From Clostridium sardiniense (GTDB lineage Bacteria; Bacillota; Clostridia; Clostridiales; Clostridiaceae): a stretch of DNA of 46,042 bases. Position numbers and translations under genes: made by a program. The notes under the pieces are model-generated. The model saw only the letters and a program-made list of their open reading frames with translations. It was not told where the DNA came from and did no database searches. The stretch covers positions 1 to 46,042 of the forward strand of contig NZ_JAFBDA010000025.1 in the NCBI RefSeq assembly GCF_016907995.1. The letters are read 5' to 3'. This document shows, piece by piece, positions 35,808 through 43,761 of this stretch; positions within the stretch are counted from its first letter, which is position 1, and each line of letters opens with the position of its first letter.

Positions 35808-36512
35808 ATGACTAAAAAGATTATAGGTCTAGTGATAACAACTACATTATTATTTTCACTAGCAGGATGTGGAAGCAATGAAAAGCAAAAAACTGCAGAT
35901 GAAGATACAAAAAAAGCAGAAATTAATATAGATAATCAAAAGCAATTTAAAGATTTAAAAGGGGATTGGATTAGAGATTTTACTCATGATGAATTTGTTG
36001 ATAAGAGTAATAGTTTAATGACTTCTATTGAAGATAAAACCAAAGAATTTGGTTTGGATTATAAAAAAGAAGATAAGGTCGAGCAAATAGATGGAGTTAC
36101 AGCTAATATTAAATCAATATATCTAGATAACAAAAATCCAGAAGCTAACAAACTTGAAAGTATGCAATTCCAATCACAACTTTTAGGAGATGCACAAGAT
36201 TCAGGAAGACTTCAATTAAAACTTTCACTTAAGTTTGATGGGGAAGGTGCAATAAAAGATGATAAATTCAATCTAGGAGATACTTCAATAGCTAAATATG
36301 CAGCTATAATGACTGGTGTTCAAGATAGAAATTATGATGATATAAATAAAAAGATAATGGATATAATTAAGAGTGATAAAAAAGAAGGCATAATAGAAGA
36401 TAATATTAATGGATTAGCTGAGGAGTTTGCAGTAAGTAAAGATTATATAGTGTATACTTTATCAACTAAGGTATATAAATTTGTTGAAAAGACAAATGAG
36501 GGAATAAAATAA
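35808..36512 (+). CDS. Lipoprotein of unknown function
   Basis: A 234-aa exported protein. The signal peptide is MTKKIIGLVITTTLLFSLAG with lipobox LAGC (Cys21), followed by a charged linker and then a soluble mixed helix/strand domain. The mature part has a repeated use of Lys/Asp and phrases such as DLKGDWIRDFTHDEFVDKSN and AAIMTGVQDRNYDDINKKIM. I do not recognise a family. TTAGGAGG precedes the ATG. The next gene, an RDD-like membrane protein, begins 29 bp later with no terminator between, so a shared envelope role is possible. Function unassigned. Confidence 0.85.
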   Translation: MTKKIIGLVITTTLLFSLAGCGSNEKQKTADEDTKKAEINIDNQKQFKDLKGDWIRDFTHDEFVDKSNSLMTSIEDKTKEFGLDYKKEDKVEQIDGVTANIKSIYLDNKNPEANKLESMQFQSQLLGDAQDSGRLQLKLSLKFDGEGAIKDDKFNLGDTSIAKYAAIMTGVQDRNYDDINKKIMDIIKSDKKEGIIEDNINGLAEEFAVSKDYIVYTLSTKVYKFVEKTNEGIK

Positions 36513-36541
36513 TTAAATAAATTAAATTTAGGAGGACTATC

Positions 36542-36982
36542 ATGAGTAAAAAAGAAGGTATGGATATTAATAATCAAGAAGATACTAACGTAGAAGAAGT
36601 AGTAGAGAGTTTAGAATTAAAGAAAGAAGAAGGTCCTGAGGAAGAATTAGTTAAAGAGGATATCGTAGCTGAATCAATTGATGAGGACGAAGCTGAAGAA
36701 AAAAATAATAAAAATAAAGATAAAATTATTGTAGAAGTTGATGCAAATCCATCATTTATAAAGAAATTATTTTCAAATATATTAGATCAAGCAGTAATAT
36801 TAGGAGTATCAGCAATTTTATTATTAGTATTTGATTTATTAATAGGATTTATAGGTTACATGGTAGTTGAACCAACATCAATTTTACTTATAATTTATGT
36901 AATAGTTAATATATTATACTTCCCTATATTTGAGGCAAAGAATATAAGAACTATTGGAAAGAGAATATTAGCAATCGGATAA
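36542..36982 (+). CDS. RDD-like membrane protein with acidic N-terminus
   Basis: A 146-aa protein. Residues 1-70 are strongly acidic and low in complexity (many Glu, Asp, Asn). The rest resembles an RDD domain: FSNILDQAVILGVSAILLLV and a second membrane segment SILLIIYVIVNILYFPIF, ending with TIGKRILAIG, close to the GxTxGKRLLG signature. Typical RDD domains have three membrane helices and more sequence after the GKR motif; here the protein stops right there, so it is a short form. TTTAGGAGGAC precedes the ATG. Function unknown. Confidence 0.75.
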   Translation: MSKKEGMDINNQEDTNVEEVVESLELKKEEGPEEELVKEDIVAESIDEDEAEEKNNKNKDKIIVEVDANPSFIKKLFSNILDQAVILGVSAILLLVFDLLIGFIGYMVVEPTSILLIIYVIVNILYFPIFEAKNIRTIGKRILAIG

Positions 36983-37006
36983 TTTAAAGAATAGGAGAAA
37001 CAAAGA

Positions 37007-38368
37007 GTGGGCAGAAGAAGAGCGAGAGAAATTACAGTTAAAATAGAAAAAACTGAATTCCCATCAGTAGGTGTAGGAACTCAGGAGGATAAGAAAATAT
37101 ATGTTAAAAATGCTTTCCCAGGAGAGACAATAAAGGGAAGAGTTAAAAAGAGCAGAGCAGATTTTATAGAACTTAAACTTTTAGAAGTTTTAGAAAAGGC
37201 ACCTTATGAAATAGAAGCTAAATGTCCCCACTTTGGAATATGTGGTGGATGTTCATCACAGAACCTTACTTATGAAAAGCAATTAGAACTTTTAAGTGAA
37301 GAAGTTCTTGAGTTATTTAAAGATGCTGAAGTTACAACAGGAGAATATGAAGGTGTAACTGGAAGCGATGATCAATGGGAATATAGAAATAAAATGGAGT
37401 TTACATTTGGTGACGAATATAAAGGTGGAGAACTTTGCCTTGGTATGCACATGAAAAATGCAAGCTTTGGAATTATAACAGTTGATCAATGTAAATTAGT
37501 AGATGAAGACTTTAGAAAAGTTATAAAAGCTACAGTAGAGTACTTTAGAGGAACAGATCTTCCTTACTATAGAGTAATGAAGAGAGAAGGATTCTTAAGA
37601 CACTTAGTTATTAGAAAAGCTAAAAATACTGGTGAATTATTAGTCAATCTTGTAACAACAACACAAGTTGATTTTGATTTAACAGAATGGGTTAATATAA
37701 TTAAAGGATTAGATTTTGATGGTGAATTAGTTTCACTTCTTCATACTGAAAATGATTCATTATCAGATGCAGTAATACCTGAAAAAATTAATCTTCTTTA
37801 TGGAAAAGATCATATAATGGAAGAACTTTTAGGATTAAAGTTTAAGATATCACCATTCTCATTCTTCCAAACTAACACTAAAGGGGCAGCAAGTCTTTAT
37901 AGTATAGTTAGAGAATTCATGGGAGAGTCAGAAAATAAGGTAGTATTTGACCTTTATTGTGGTACAGGAACTATAGGTCAAATAGTTGCACCTAAGGCTA
38001 AAAAGGTTATAGGACTTGAGCTTGTTGAAGAAGCAGTTGAAGCTGCACGTGAAAATGCAAAGCTTAATGGACTTGATAACTGTACATTTATAGCTGGTGA
38101 TGTTGCTGATACTATAAAGCAAGTTAAGGATAAGCCAGACATTATAATATTAGACCCACCAAGAAGTGGAGTAAGCCCTAAAGCATTAGAATATGTAATA
38201 AGATTTAATGCAAAGGAAATTGTATATGTATCATGTAATCCTAAGACTTTAGTGAATGATCTTAAGGGATTAATTGAGGCTGGATACAACATAGAAAAGA
38301 CAAGAGTTAAGGATATGTTCCCTAATACTCCACACGCTGAGACAGTTGTTAGGTTAATTAAGAAATAA
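37007..38368 (+). CDS. rlmD: 23S rRNA (uracil-5-)-methyltransferase RlmD/RumA type
   Basis: Transfers a methyl group from SAM to C5 of a uridine in 23S rRNA. 453 aa. The start is GTG at 37007 with AGGAGAAA before it. A TRAM domain is at about 8-66. The iron-sulfur motif [13 protein letters not shown] gives Cys73, Cys79 and Cys82, with a later Cys as fourth ligand in DQCKLVDED. The SAM site is [11 protein letters not shown], then [11 protein letters not shown], and the catalytic Cys lies in [10 protein letters not shown]. The exact position modified (RlmD, RlmCD or tRNA-type) cannot be told from sequence. Two terminators follow. Confidence 0.93.
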   Translation: MGRRRAREITVKIEKTEFPSVGVGTQEDKKIYVKNAFPGETIKGRVKKSRADFIELKLLEVLEKAPYEIEAKCPHFGICGGCSSQNLTYEKQLELLSEEVLELFKDAEVTTGEYEGVTGSDDQWEYRNKMEFTFGDEYKGGELCLGMHMKNASFGIITVDQCKLVDEDFRKVIKATVEYFRGTDLPYYRVMKREGFLRHLVIRKAKNTGELLVNLVTTTQVDFDLTEWVNIIKGLDFDGELVSLLHTENDSLSDAVIPEKINLLYGKDHIMEELLGLKFKISPFSFFQTNTKGAASLYSIVREFMGESENKVVFDLYCGTGTIGQIVAPKAKKVIGLELVEEAVEAARENAKLNGLDNCTFIAGDVADTIKQVKDKPDIIILDPPRSGVSPKALEYVIRFNAKEIVYVSCNPKTLVNDLKGLIEAGYNIEKTRVKDMFPNTPHAETVVRLIKK

Positions 38369-38408
38369 GCATTGAATACTTAGTGAAACGATAGCTTAAC
38401 TTAGTGTG

Positions 38409-38452
38409 AAGGCTCATCTTACGCAGCGTAATGGAGTAAGATAGGCTTTTTT
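38409..38452 (+). terminator. First of two tandem terminators after rlmD
   Basis: ATCTTAC (38416-38422) pairs with GTAAGAT (38436-38442). The stem continues outward through AAGGCT and GGCTTT with one mismatch and two G-U pairs, then a run of T's. Confidence 0.8.
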
Positions 38453-38487
38453 AATAGATTTTAAGCTAATATTAAAGTGTGTTTTAT

Positions 38488-38521
38488 ATTCCCTAAGACT
38501 ACGGTCTTGGGGAATTTTTTT
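38488..38521 (+). terminator. Second terminator, UACG tetraloop
   Basis: ATTCCCTAAGAC (38488-38499) pairs with GTCTTGGGGAAT (38504-38515; one U-G) around TACG, giving C(UACG)G, a very stable UNCG-class tetraloop, and then a T run. The 361 bp between rlmD and the next gene hold these two terminators, an AT-rich stretch with no gene I can see, and the PadR promoter. Confidence 0.9.
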
Positions 38522-38658
38522 ATACAAATGTTTAAAATAATCGTATTTAGGTATAGAAAAGTATAGTATGTACTTTTATTATAAATTGTTTGTTTTCAGC
38601 TTTAGTATTATTTAAAATTTAATTGCTAAAATTAAACATAAAAAATAATTATATAATA

Positions 38659-38687
38659 TTGACACTAATACTACTGAGTGATACTAT
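38659..38687 (+). promoter_or_regulatory. Promoter of the PadR-DUF1048 operon
   Basis: A perfect -35 TTGACA (38659-38664) and -10 TACTAT (38682-38687) spaced 17 bp apart, with the -10 lying inside the first palindrome described next. Confidence 0.8.
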
Positions 38688-38716
38688 ATAGTAGTAGTAA
38701 GTAATACTAGATAGTA
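38682..38716. promoter_or_regulatory. Two matching palindromes, probable PadR operators
   Basis: TACTATATAGTA (38682-38693) is a perfect 12-bp palindrome; TACTAGATAGTA (38705-38716) shares the arms TACTA/TAGTA. The centres are 23 bp apart, about two helical turns, so two dimers could sit on one face. They cover the -10 and the region to the ribosome binding site. PadR regulators usually repress their own gene, hence the inference. Confidence 0.65.
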
Positions 38717-38730
38717 AAGAGGTGATTTAT

Positions 38731-39054
38731 CTGGAAAATATAACAGAAATGCTAAAAGGGGTACTTGAAGGCTGTGTTCTTGAAATTATCAGTCATGAAG
38801 AAATATATGGTTATGAAATTACTAGGAGGCTGAATGCTCTCGGATTTTCAGATGTTGTAGATGGGACAGTATATACTATCTTGGTGCGACTTGAGAAAAA
38901 TAAATTGGTGGACATTACAAAAAAGAAATCCGATATAGGACCGCCGAGAAAGTTTTTTACCCTTAATGATGCGGGACGTGAAGAGCTAAAGAAGTTCTGG
39001 GCAAAATGGGAATTTGTTTCAACAAAAATTAACGAATTAAAGGAGAGGAAGTAA
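38731..39054 (+). CDS. PadR-family transcriptional regulator (probable CTG start)
   Basis: A 107-aa winged-helix repressor. It reads LENITEMLKGVLEGCVLEII, then EEIYGYEITRRLNALGF (recognition helix), GTVYTILVRLEKNKLVDI (wing) and PPRKFFTLNDAGREELKKFW. The family normally starts MENITEMLKG, which corresponds to CTG at 38731; GAGGTG ends 6 nt before it, the ideal spacing. The GTG at 38722 lies inside that ribosome site and an ATG at 38749 would remove six residues. Arg codons include CGA and CGT, unlike the AGA-only neighbours. It overlaps the next gene by one base (TAATG). Confidence 0.88.
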   Translation: MENITEMLKGVLEGCVLEIISHEEIYGYEITRRLNALGFSDVVDGTVYTILVRLEKNKLVDITKKKSDIGPPRKFFTLNDAGREELKKFWAKWEFVSTKINELKERK

Positions 39055-39401
39055 TGAATTTTTGGGAAAAGATTACGGGAAGTGATATGACTAAAGAACT
39101 TAAAAATTTTGAAATGAGAGCCGAAAAGCTACCAGCTGATTATCAAGCGGCATGGGAAAAAATTAAGGCTAATCTTTGGCAGTACTCAGATTTCAGCGGT
39201 CGTAACCTCATGCCAATCCTTGATGGTGTGCTTGGCTTGCTAGAAGAAACTGCTACTGACGGGCAGAGTGTACAAGAGGTTTTGGGTGACGACATCAAAG
39301 GCTTCTGCTCAGCGCTGGTTGGCGAAGAAGGAGCAAAGACTTTTAGAGACAAGTGGCGCAAGCAACTCAATAGTAATATCGCTAAAAAATTAGGTGAATA
39401 G
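39054..39401 (+). CDS. DUF1048-family protein, first copy
   Basis: A 115-aa, mostly helical soluble protein of the DUF1048 family, function unknown. It has no signal peptide or membrane segment. Motifs shared with the next gene: LPADYQAAW, a central GVLGLLEETATDGQSVQEVL and GDDIKGFCSALV. AAAGGAGAGG precedes the ATG, which overlaps the PadR stop, so the two are coupled. Base use differs from the window: codons such as CGT, CGC, CTC, GCG and GGC appear, pointing to horizontal transfer of the three-gene set. Family assignment is from memory of the PadR-DUF1048 arrangement in other Firmicutes. Confidence 0.85.
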   Translation: MNFWEKITGSDMTKELKNFEMRAEKLPADYQAAWEKIKANLWQYSDFSGRNLMPILDGVLGLLEETATDGQSVQEVLGDDIKGFCSALVGEEGAKTFRDKWRKQLNSNIAKKLGE

Positions 39402-39410
39402 GAGGATAAA

Positions 39411-39761
39411 ATGGGAATACAAGATATCATCGAAGGCAAAAAAGAGTGGCGAGCACATATGGCGCGTGTCAAAGCGCTCCCAAAAGATTATCAGATTGTT
39501 TATAAAGAGATTCAAAAATATCTATTTAAGGTCGGTCCTGTTGAGCTAAATGAAGGGATAGGTTTGCTATCTGGGATTGTTGATCTTTTTGAAGAAGGTG
39601 CAGCCTTAGGAAAAGGTGTGCTGGAAGTAACTGGCAGTGATGTAGCGGCTTTCTGCGACGATCTAATTAAAGATTCAAAAACGTATGCTGACATCTATCA
39701 AGAATCTGTTGACCAAGAAGTTAACAAAGCTATAAAAAAGGCTACTGATAAAACAAAGTAA
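39411..39761 (+). CDS. DUF1048-family protein, second copy
   Basis: A 116-aa paralogue of the preceding protein. Aligned points are LPKDYQIVYKEI, IVDLFEEGAALGKGVLEV and GSDVAAFCDDLI, at the same positions as in the first copy, but overall identity is low, so the duplication is old. No signal or membrane segment. TAGGAGG precedes the ATG; the gap to the first copy is 9 bp. Two different copies kept together suggest a heteromeric complex, which is only inference. CGA, CGT and GCG codons mark it as atypical here. Confidence 0.84.
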   Translation: MGIQDIIEGKKEWRAHMARVKALPKDYQIVYKEIQKYLFKVGPVELNEGIGLLSGIVDLFEEGAALGKGVLEVTGSDVAAFCDDLIKDSKTYADIYQESVDQEVNKAIKKATDKTK

Positions 39762-39880
39762 AATGGAGTTATAGATATTAAAATAATAGTGCTTAACAAA
39801 AATATTAACTAGAGGGTAGAGTGTATAAATATCATGTTATCACGCATAGTAAGATTATAGTTAAGCTAAGTAAATGGGTT

Positions 39881-39908
39881 AAGCAAGTATAATTTCTACT
39901 TGCTTTTT
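39881..39908 (+). terminator. Terminator after the PadR-DUF1048 operon
   Basis: AAGCAAGTA (39881-39889) pairs with TACTTGCTT (39897-39905), followed by more T's. The stretch between the DUF1048 stop and this hairpin shows no ORF of note. Confidence 0.82.
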
Positions 39909-39997
39909 ATTTTAAATCACATTCTTTTTTTATACCTGTAGTTATAATGATGACAAATGCGAAAAAGCAGTGAAATATAATTGGAGGTATACTTAAA

Positions 39998-40750
39998 ATG
40001 GAAAGCTTAAAATGGAAGGGATTCAAAGAAGTTAAAGTAGTTAAGAAAATAGAAGAAAGCATTGGAATATATTCATTTTACTTAAAAGATTTAGACAATA
40101 AAGAACTACCTAAATTCTTAGCAGGTCAGTTCATAGCAATAAGAGTTAAAAATAAAGACAATACATATACAAAGCCAAGGCAATATACGTTATCTATGAA
40201 TCACAAAGATGATTTTTATAGAATTAGTGTAAAAAGAGAAGAAAATGGATATGTAAGCAAAGTATTAGTTGATGAAGTAAATGAAGGAGATACTATTGAG
40301 ATAACTATGCCACTTGGAAACTTCTTTTTAAAAGATAACGATAGAAATGTTGTTTTAATTGGGGGAGGAATAGGTGTGACGCCAATGCTGACTATGGCAT
40401 ATGAAGCAGCTAATACTTCTAAGAATGTTAAGTTTATATATAGCACACAAAACTTAGAAAATCATAGTTTTAAAGATGAGATAGAAAAGTTATGTGAGAA
40501 AAATACTAATATAACAAGTACTATATTCTATACAAGAGCTGCTGAAGAAACGGCCAATAATTCTGGGTGCATATCTGGAAGAATAAGTAGAGAGTGGATG
40601 GAAGAGAATTTAGATAAAGATAGTGAATTTTATTTTTGTGGACCAACAGAATTTATGAGATGTGTGTATAGAAATCTAGTATCTATGGGAATAAATAAAG
40701 AAGATATAAATTTTGAAATGTTTGATAAGGGTGATGATATAACAAAATAA
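39998..40750 (+). CDS. Flavohemoglobin-type FAD/NAD(P)H oxidoreductase, reductase part only
   Basis: A 250-aa ferredoxin-NADP-reductase-fold protein. The FAD domain (about 8-105) has KPRQYTLSMNHKD (RxYS-type flavin motif). The NAD(P) domain (about 110-250) has VVLIGGGIGVTPMLTMAYEA and EFYFCGPTEFMRCVYRNLV. These are the marks of the C-terminal half of Hmp flavohemoglobin, but no globin and no 2Fe-2S ferredoxin domain is present, so the electron acceptor is a separate protein, not seen here. Next door is an Fnr-like regulator and further on a flavodiiron protein, which fits O2/NO or electron-transfer chemistry. ATTGGAGG precedes the ATG. Confidence 0.88.
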   Translation: MESLKWKGFKEVKVVKKIEESIGIYSFYLKDLDNKELPKFLAGQFIAIRVKNKDNTYTKPRQYTLSMNHKDDFYRISVKREENGYVSKVLVDEVNEGDTIEITMPLGNFFLKDNDRNVVLIGGGIGVTPMLTMAYEAANTSKNVKFIYSTQNLENHSFKDEIEKLCEKNTNITSTIFYTRAAEETANNSGCISGRISREWMEENLDKDSEFYFCGPTEFMRCVYRNLVSMGINKEDINFEMFDKGDDITK

Positions 40751-40816
40751 TACTGTAATATATGTTACGTAATTAAAATTGAATAAAGTATATAATTGGA
40801 ATATATGATTATGGAT

Positions 40817-40851
40817 AAAGAGTAATTAGGAATTAAATCTGATTACTCTTT
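40817..40851 (+). terminator. Hairpin between the reductase and Fnr-like genes
   Basis: AAAGAGTAATTAG (40817-40829) pairs with CTGATTACTCTTT (40839-40851; one U-G). The T tract is short, so the end may be weak. Confidence 0.65.
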
Positions 40852-40889
40852 ATGTGATTTAAAAAATAATTTATGAAAAGGTAGTTAAT

Positions 40890-41603
40890 ATGAATAGTAA
40901 TTGTGCGAATTGTTGTAATGAATGTAGAGGAAAGTACTGTGCAAGCAAAGTTCCGATATTTGAAAACTTAGATTGTGATGAACTTTCTGAAATAGTAAAG
41001 AGTATTAATCATAAGGAGTATTCAAAGGGTGAAGTATTGTTTGATGAGGGAAGTATAGCAAATAATATGTTTTTTGTTAATGAAGGAAAAGTTAAATTAT
41101 ATAAATATACAAGAGATGGTAAAGAGCAAATATTGCACATATTATCTGAAGGTGAATTCTTTGGAGAGCTTAACTTAGTAAATAGTTCTATCCATAACTT
41201 TAGTGCTAAAGCAATAAAGGATACTAAGATATGCATTCTTAGTAACGAAGAAATGAAAAAGATAATAATTAAGAATCCTCAAATAGGGATAAAGCTATTA
41301 CAAAGCGTAGGAGAAAGATTATCTAATATGGAAAACTTAGCACAAAACTTAGCTACAAATGATGCAGATTCAAGAGTTGCATATTTACTAATAGATCTAT
41401 TAGAAAAGAGCGAGAAAGTTAATGGAGATAAAAATGAGATTAAGATCCAAATGTCAAGAGAAGATATGGCAAACTGTGTTGGGGTAACTAGGGAGACCTT
41501 AAGTAGAAAACTTAGAAGTTTTGAGGAAGAAGGTTTAATAAAAATAGTAAAAATAAAACAAATACGTGTATTAGATGAAGATGGATTAAGAAATTATATA
41601 TAA
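40890..41603 (+). CDS. Crp/Fnr-family regulator with N-terminal cysteine cluster
   Basis: A 237-aa transcription factor. The N-terminus MNSNCANCCNECRGKYCASK carries Cys5, Cys8, Cys9, Cys12 and Cys17, enough for an Fe-S cluster as in Fnr. Then comes a cyclic-nucleotide-binding-like beta roll (about 22-140: GEVLFDEGSIANNMFFVNEG, EGEFFGELNLVN) that lacks the Arg-Ser pair for cAMP, a dimer helix (LLQSVGERLSNMENL) and a Crp-type HTH (about 185-215: REDMANCVGVTRETLSRKLR). It probably senses O2, NO or redox state and may control the neighbouring redox genes. AAAAGGTAG precedes the ATG. Effector not determined. Confidence 0.9.
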   Translation: MNSNCANCCNECRGKYCASKVPIFENLDCDELSEIVKSINHKEYSKGEVLFDEGSIANNMFFVNEGKVKLYKYTRDGKEQILHILSEGEFFGELNLVNSSIHNFSAKAIKDTKICILSNEEMKKIIIKNPQIGIKLLQSVGERLSNMENLAQNLATNDADSRVAYLLIDLLEKSEKVNGDKNEIKIQMSREDMANCVGVTRETLSRKLRSFEEEGLIKIVKIKQIRVLDEDGLRNYI

Positions 41604-41671
41604 ATTTTCAGTTTTTATTTTGAATCATATTTTCAAAAAAGATTAGCATTTATAATTAGCTCATAAATTAA

Positions 41672-41685
41672 GTTTTGGACAAAAC
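41672..41685. promoter_or_regulatory. Palindrome upstream of gapN
   Basis: GTTTTG and CAAAAC are perfect inverted arms around GA. It lies between the Fnr-like gene and the gapN start, 46 bp before the ATG. It may be an operator; no binding protein is assigned and it does not match the usual TGTGA/TCACA Crp/Fnr half-sites. Confidence 0.4.
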
Positions 41686-41730
41686 ATATTAGTACAACTT
41701 AAGAAGAAAATTGTAAATGGAGTGATAAAT

Positions 41731-43192
41731 ATGATAAACACGATAAAAGAAAAATGGGGATACATTTAAGAATCTATTAAATGGAGAATGGATTCCAAGT
41801 GAAGGTAACCTAATTGAAATAAAGTCACCTTTAAATAAAGAGGTGATTGGAAAAGTTAAAGCTATGTCAAAGGAAGATGTTGATAAAGCTATAGAAGGTG
41901 CTAAGGAGGCACAAAAATCATGGAGTGATACGCCTTTAAATGAAAGATGTGAAATTCTATATAAGACAGCAGATATATTACTTCAAAATCAAGAACCATT
42001 AATTGATCTTATGATAATGGAAATTGCTAAAGACAGAAAGAGTGCAAAATCAGAGATCGTTAGAACAGCAGATTTTATAAGATTTACAGCAGATTCAGCT
42101 AAAAATATTGAAGGAGAAAGTATTCTAGGAGATAGTTTTCCAGGAGGTAGAAATAATAAGATCTTAATTGTAAATAGAGATCCAGTTGGTGTAGTACTTG
42201 CAATATCACCATTTAATTATCCAGTAAACTTAGTAGCCTCTAAAATAGCACCAGCTATAGTTTCAGGAAATACTGTAGTGTTTAAGCCAGCAACTCAAGG
42301 AGCTTTAAGTGGATTATACTTAGCAAAGGTATTTGATATGGCAGGAGTACCGGTAGGCGTTATAAATACAATTACAGGAAAGGGAAGCGAAATCGGAGAT
42401 TATACTGTATCTCATAAGGATATAAATTTTGTAAACTTTACAGGTAGTACAGAAGTTGGACAAAGGATTTCAAAAATAACAACTATGAAACCACTTCTTA
42501 TGGAACTTGGTGGAAAAGATGCAGCAATAGTTTTAGAAGATGCTGATTTAGATTTAGCAGCTAAAAATATAGTATCTGGAGCATTCTCATATTCAGGACA
42601 AAGATGTACAGCTGTTAAGAGAGTTTTAGTCTTAAATAAGGTAGCAGATAAGCTAGTAGATAAAGTATCTAAAGAGATAGAGAAATTAACAGTAGGAAAT
42701 CCAATTGAGGATAGTGGAAATTTAGATGTAGTACCATTAATAGATTCAAAATCAGCAGATTTTGTTATGGGACTAATTGAAGAAGCAAAAGAAAAAGGTG
42801 CAACGTTATTAAAAGGTGGAGAAAGAGAAGGAAACTTAATTAGACCTACTTTATTAGATAAAGTGACATTAGATATGAGAGTTGCTTGGGAAGAGCCATT
42901 TGGACCAGTATTACCAATCATAAGAGTAAAAGATATTGAAGAAGCTATAAAAATATCTAATGAATCAGAGTATGGATTACAAAGTTCAGTATTTACAGAA
43001 AATATGAATGATGCATTCTATGTGGCTAATAAATTAGAAGTTGGAACTGTACAAGTTAATAATAAAACTGAAAGAGGACCAGATCATTTTCCATTCTTAG
43101 GAGTAAAGAATTCTGGTATGGGAACACAAGGGATAAAATACTCAATTCAATCAATGACGAGACCAAAAGCAGTTGTTATAAATTTAAAGTAG
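41731..43192 (+). pseudogene. gapN: NADP-dependent glyceraldehyde-3-phosphate dehydrogenase, frameshifted near start
   Basis: GapN oxidises glyceraldehyde 3-phosphate to 3-phosphoglycerate and makes NADPH. The natural start is ATG 41731 (TGGAGTG 7 nt before), reading MINTIKEKWG, but this frame stops at 41767-41769. From about 41759 a second frame carries DTFKNLLNGEWIPSEG and then the whole rest of the enzyme to 43192. One base less in the GGGG run at 41756-41759 would join the two into 486 aa, normal for GapN. Motifs are intact: ISPFNYPVNL, NFTGSTEVG, MELGGKDAA, catalytic Cys in SYSGQRCTAVKR and WEEPFGPVLPIIRV. An internal GTG (41843) could give a 449-aa short form lacking the first strand. 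True mutation or assembly error cannot be told apart. Confidence 0.85.
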
Positions 43193-43215
43193 GAATCAAG
43201 AAAGAGGTAAGAAAT

Positions 43216-43633
43216 ATGAAAGTAATTTATTGGAGTCAAACAGGAAACACAAAAAGAATGGCAGAATTAATAGCACAAGGTATTGAAGAAGAAGGAAAGA
43301 GAGCAGAATTAGTTGAACTATCAGAAATATCAGTTGATGATTTAAAGAATGAAGAAGTTATTATATTTGGTAGTCCTGCATATGGAGCAGAAGAACTAGA
43401 AGATACAGAAGTTGAACCTTTTGTTGCAGCGCTAGAAGGTAATATATCAGGAAAAAAAGTTGCACTATTTGGTTCATAGGGCTGGGGGTGATGGCGCATG
43501 GATGAAAGATTTAGAAGAAAGGATTGAATCTTATGGTGCAAAACTTATATCAGAAGGTTTAATAGTTAAAGAATTACCAGAAGGTGAAGATGAAGTTAGA
43601 TGTATTGAGTTTGGAAAATTAATAGCAAAATAA
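43216..43633 (+). pseudogene. fld: Flavodoxin, interrupted in the FMN-binding loop
   Basis: Flavodoxin is a small FMN electron carrier. The first 87 codons are intact: VIYWSQTGNTKRMAELIAQG (phosphate loop) and VIIFGSPAYGAEELED (first FMN aromatic loop), ending KKVALFGS at a TAG (43477-43479). The family continues with YGWGDG. Codons after a net +1 shift give DGAWMKDLEERIESYG and on to EFGKLIAK, stopping at 43633. Compared with a TCA TAT GGC TGG GGT GAT reading, one T to G change and one extra G in a G run are needed. The Trp that stacks on FMN is lost in either frame. A +1 slip at the UAG would also restore a full-length product. AGAGGTAAG precedes the ATG. Confidence 0.85.
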
Positions 43634-43649
43634 ATTAAATACATATTAT

Positions 43650-43686
43650 AAAAGGCAGGTCTACAGTTAGCGTAGATCTGCCTTTT
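43650..43686 (+). terminator. Terminator after the flavodoxin gene
   Basis: AAAAGGCAGGTCTAC (43650-43664) pairs with GTAGATCTGCCTTTT (43672-43686; one G-U), loop AGTTAGC. The T/A-rich flanks would let it work in both directions. Confidence 0.92.
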
Positions 43687-43761
43687 ATTTAAACAAATAT
43701 TCAATTCTAATCTTTTTATTATAATATTAGCTTTTAATAGCTTTATTTTCATTTAAAATTA

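Noticed and set aside
38640..38716. CRISPR-like or phage attachment repeats at the ATACTA motifs
   Set aside because: The repeats are 12-bp palindromes tied to a promoter, with no spacer array, integrase or direct repeat flanking the module.
42412..42921. 169-aa minus-strand ORF inside gapN
   Set aside because: Antisense to highly conserved aldehyde dehydrogenase motifs, with no ribosome site.
43477..43479. UAG read as a recoded amino acid in flavodoxin
   Set aside because: The frame after UAG soon meets TGA (43489-43491) and does not match flavodoxin; the conserved sequence is in the +1 frame.
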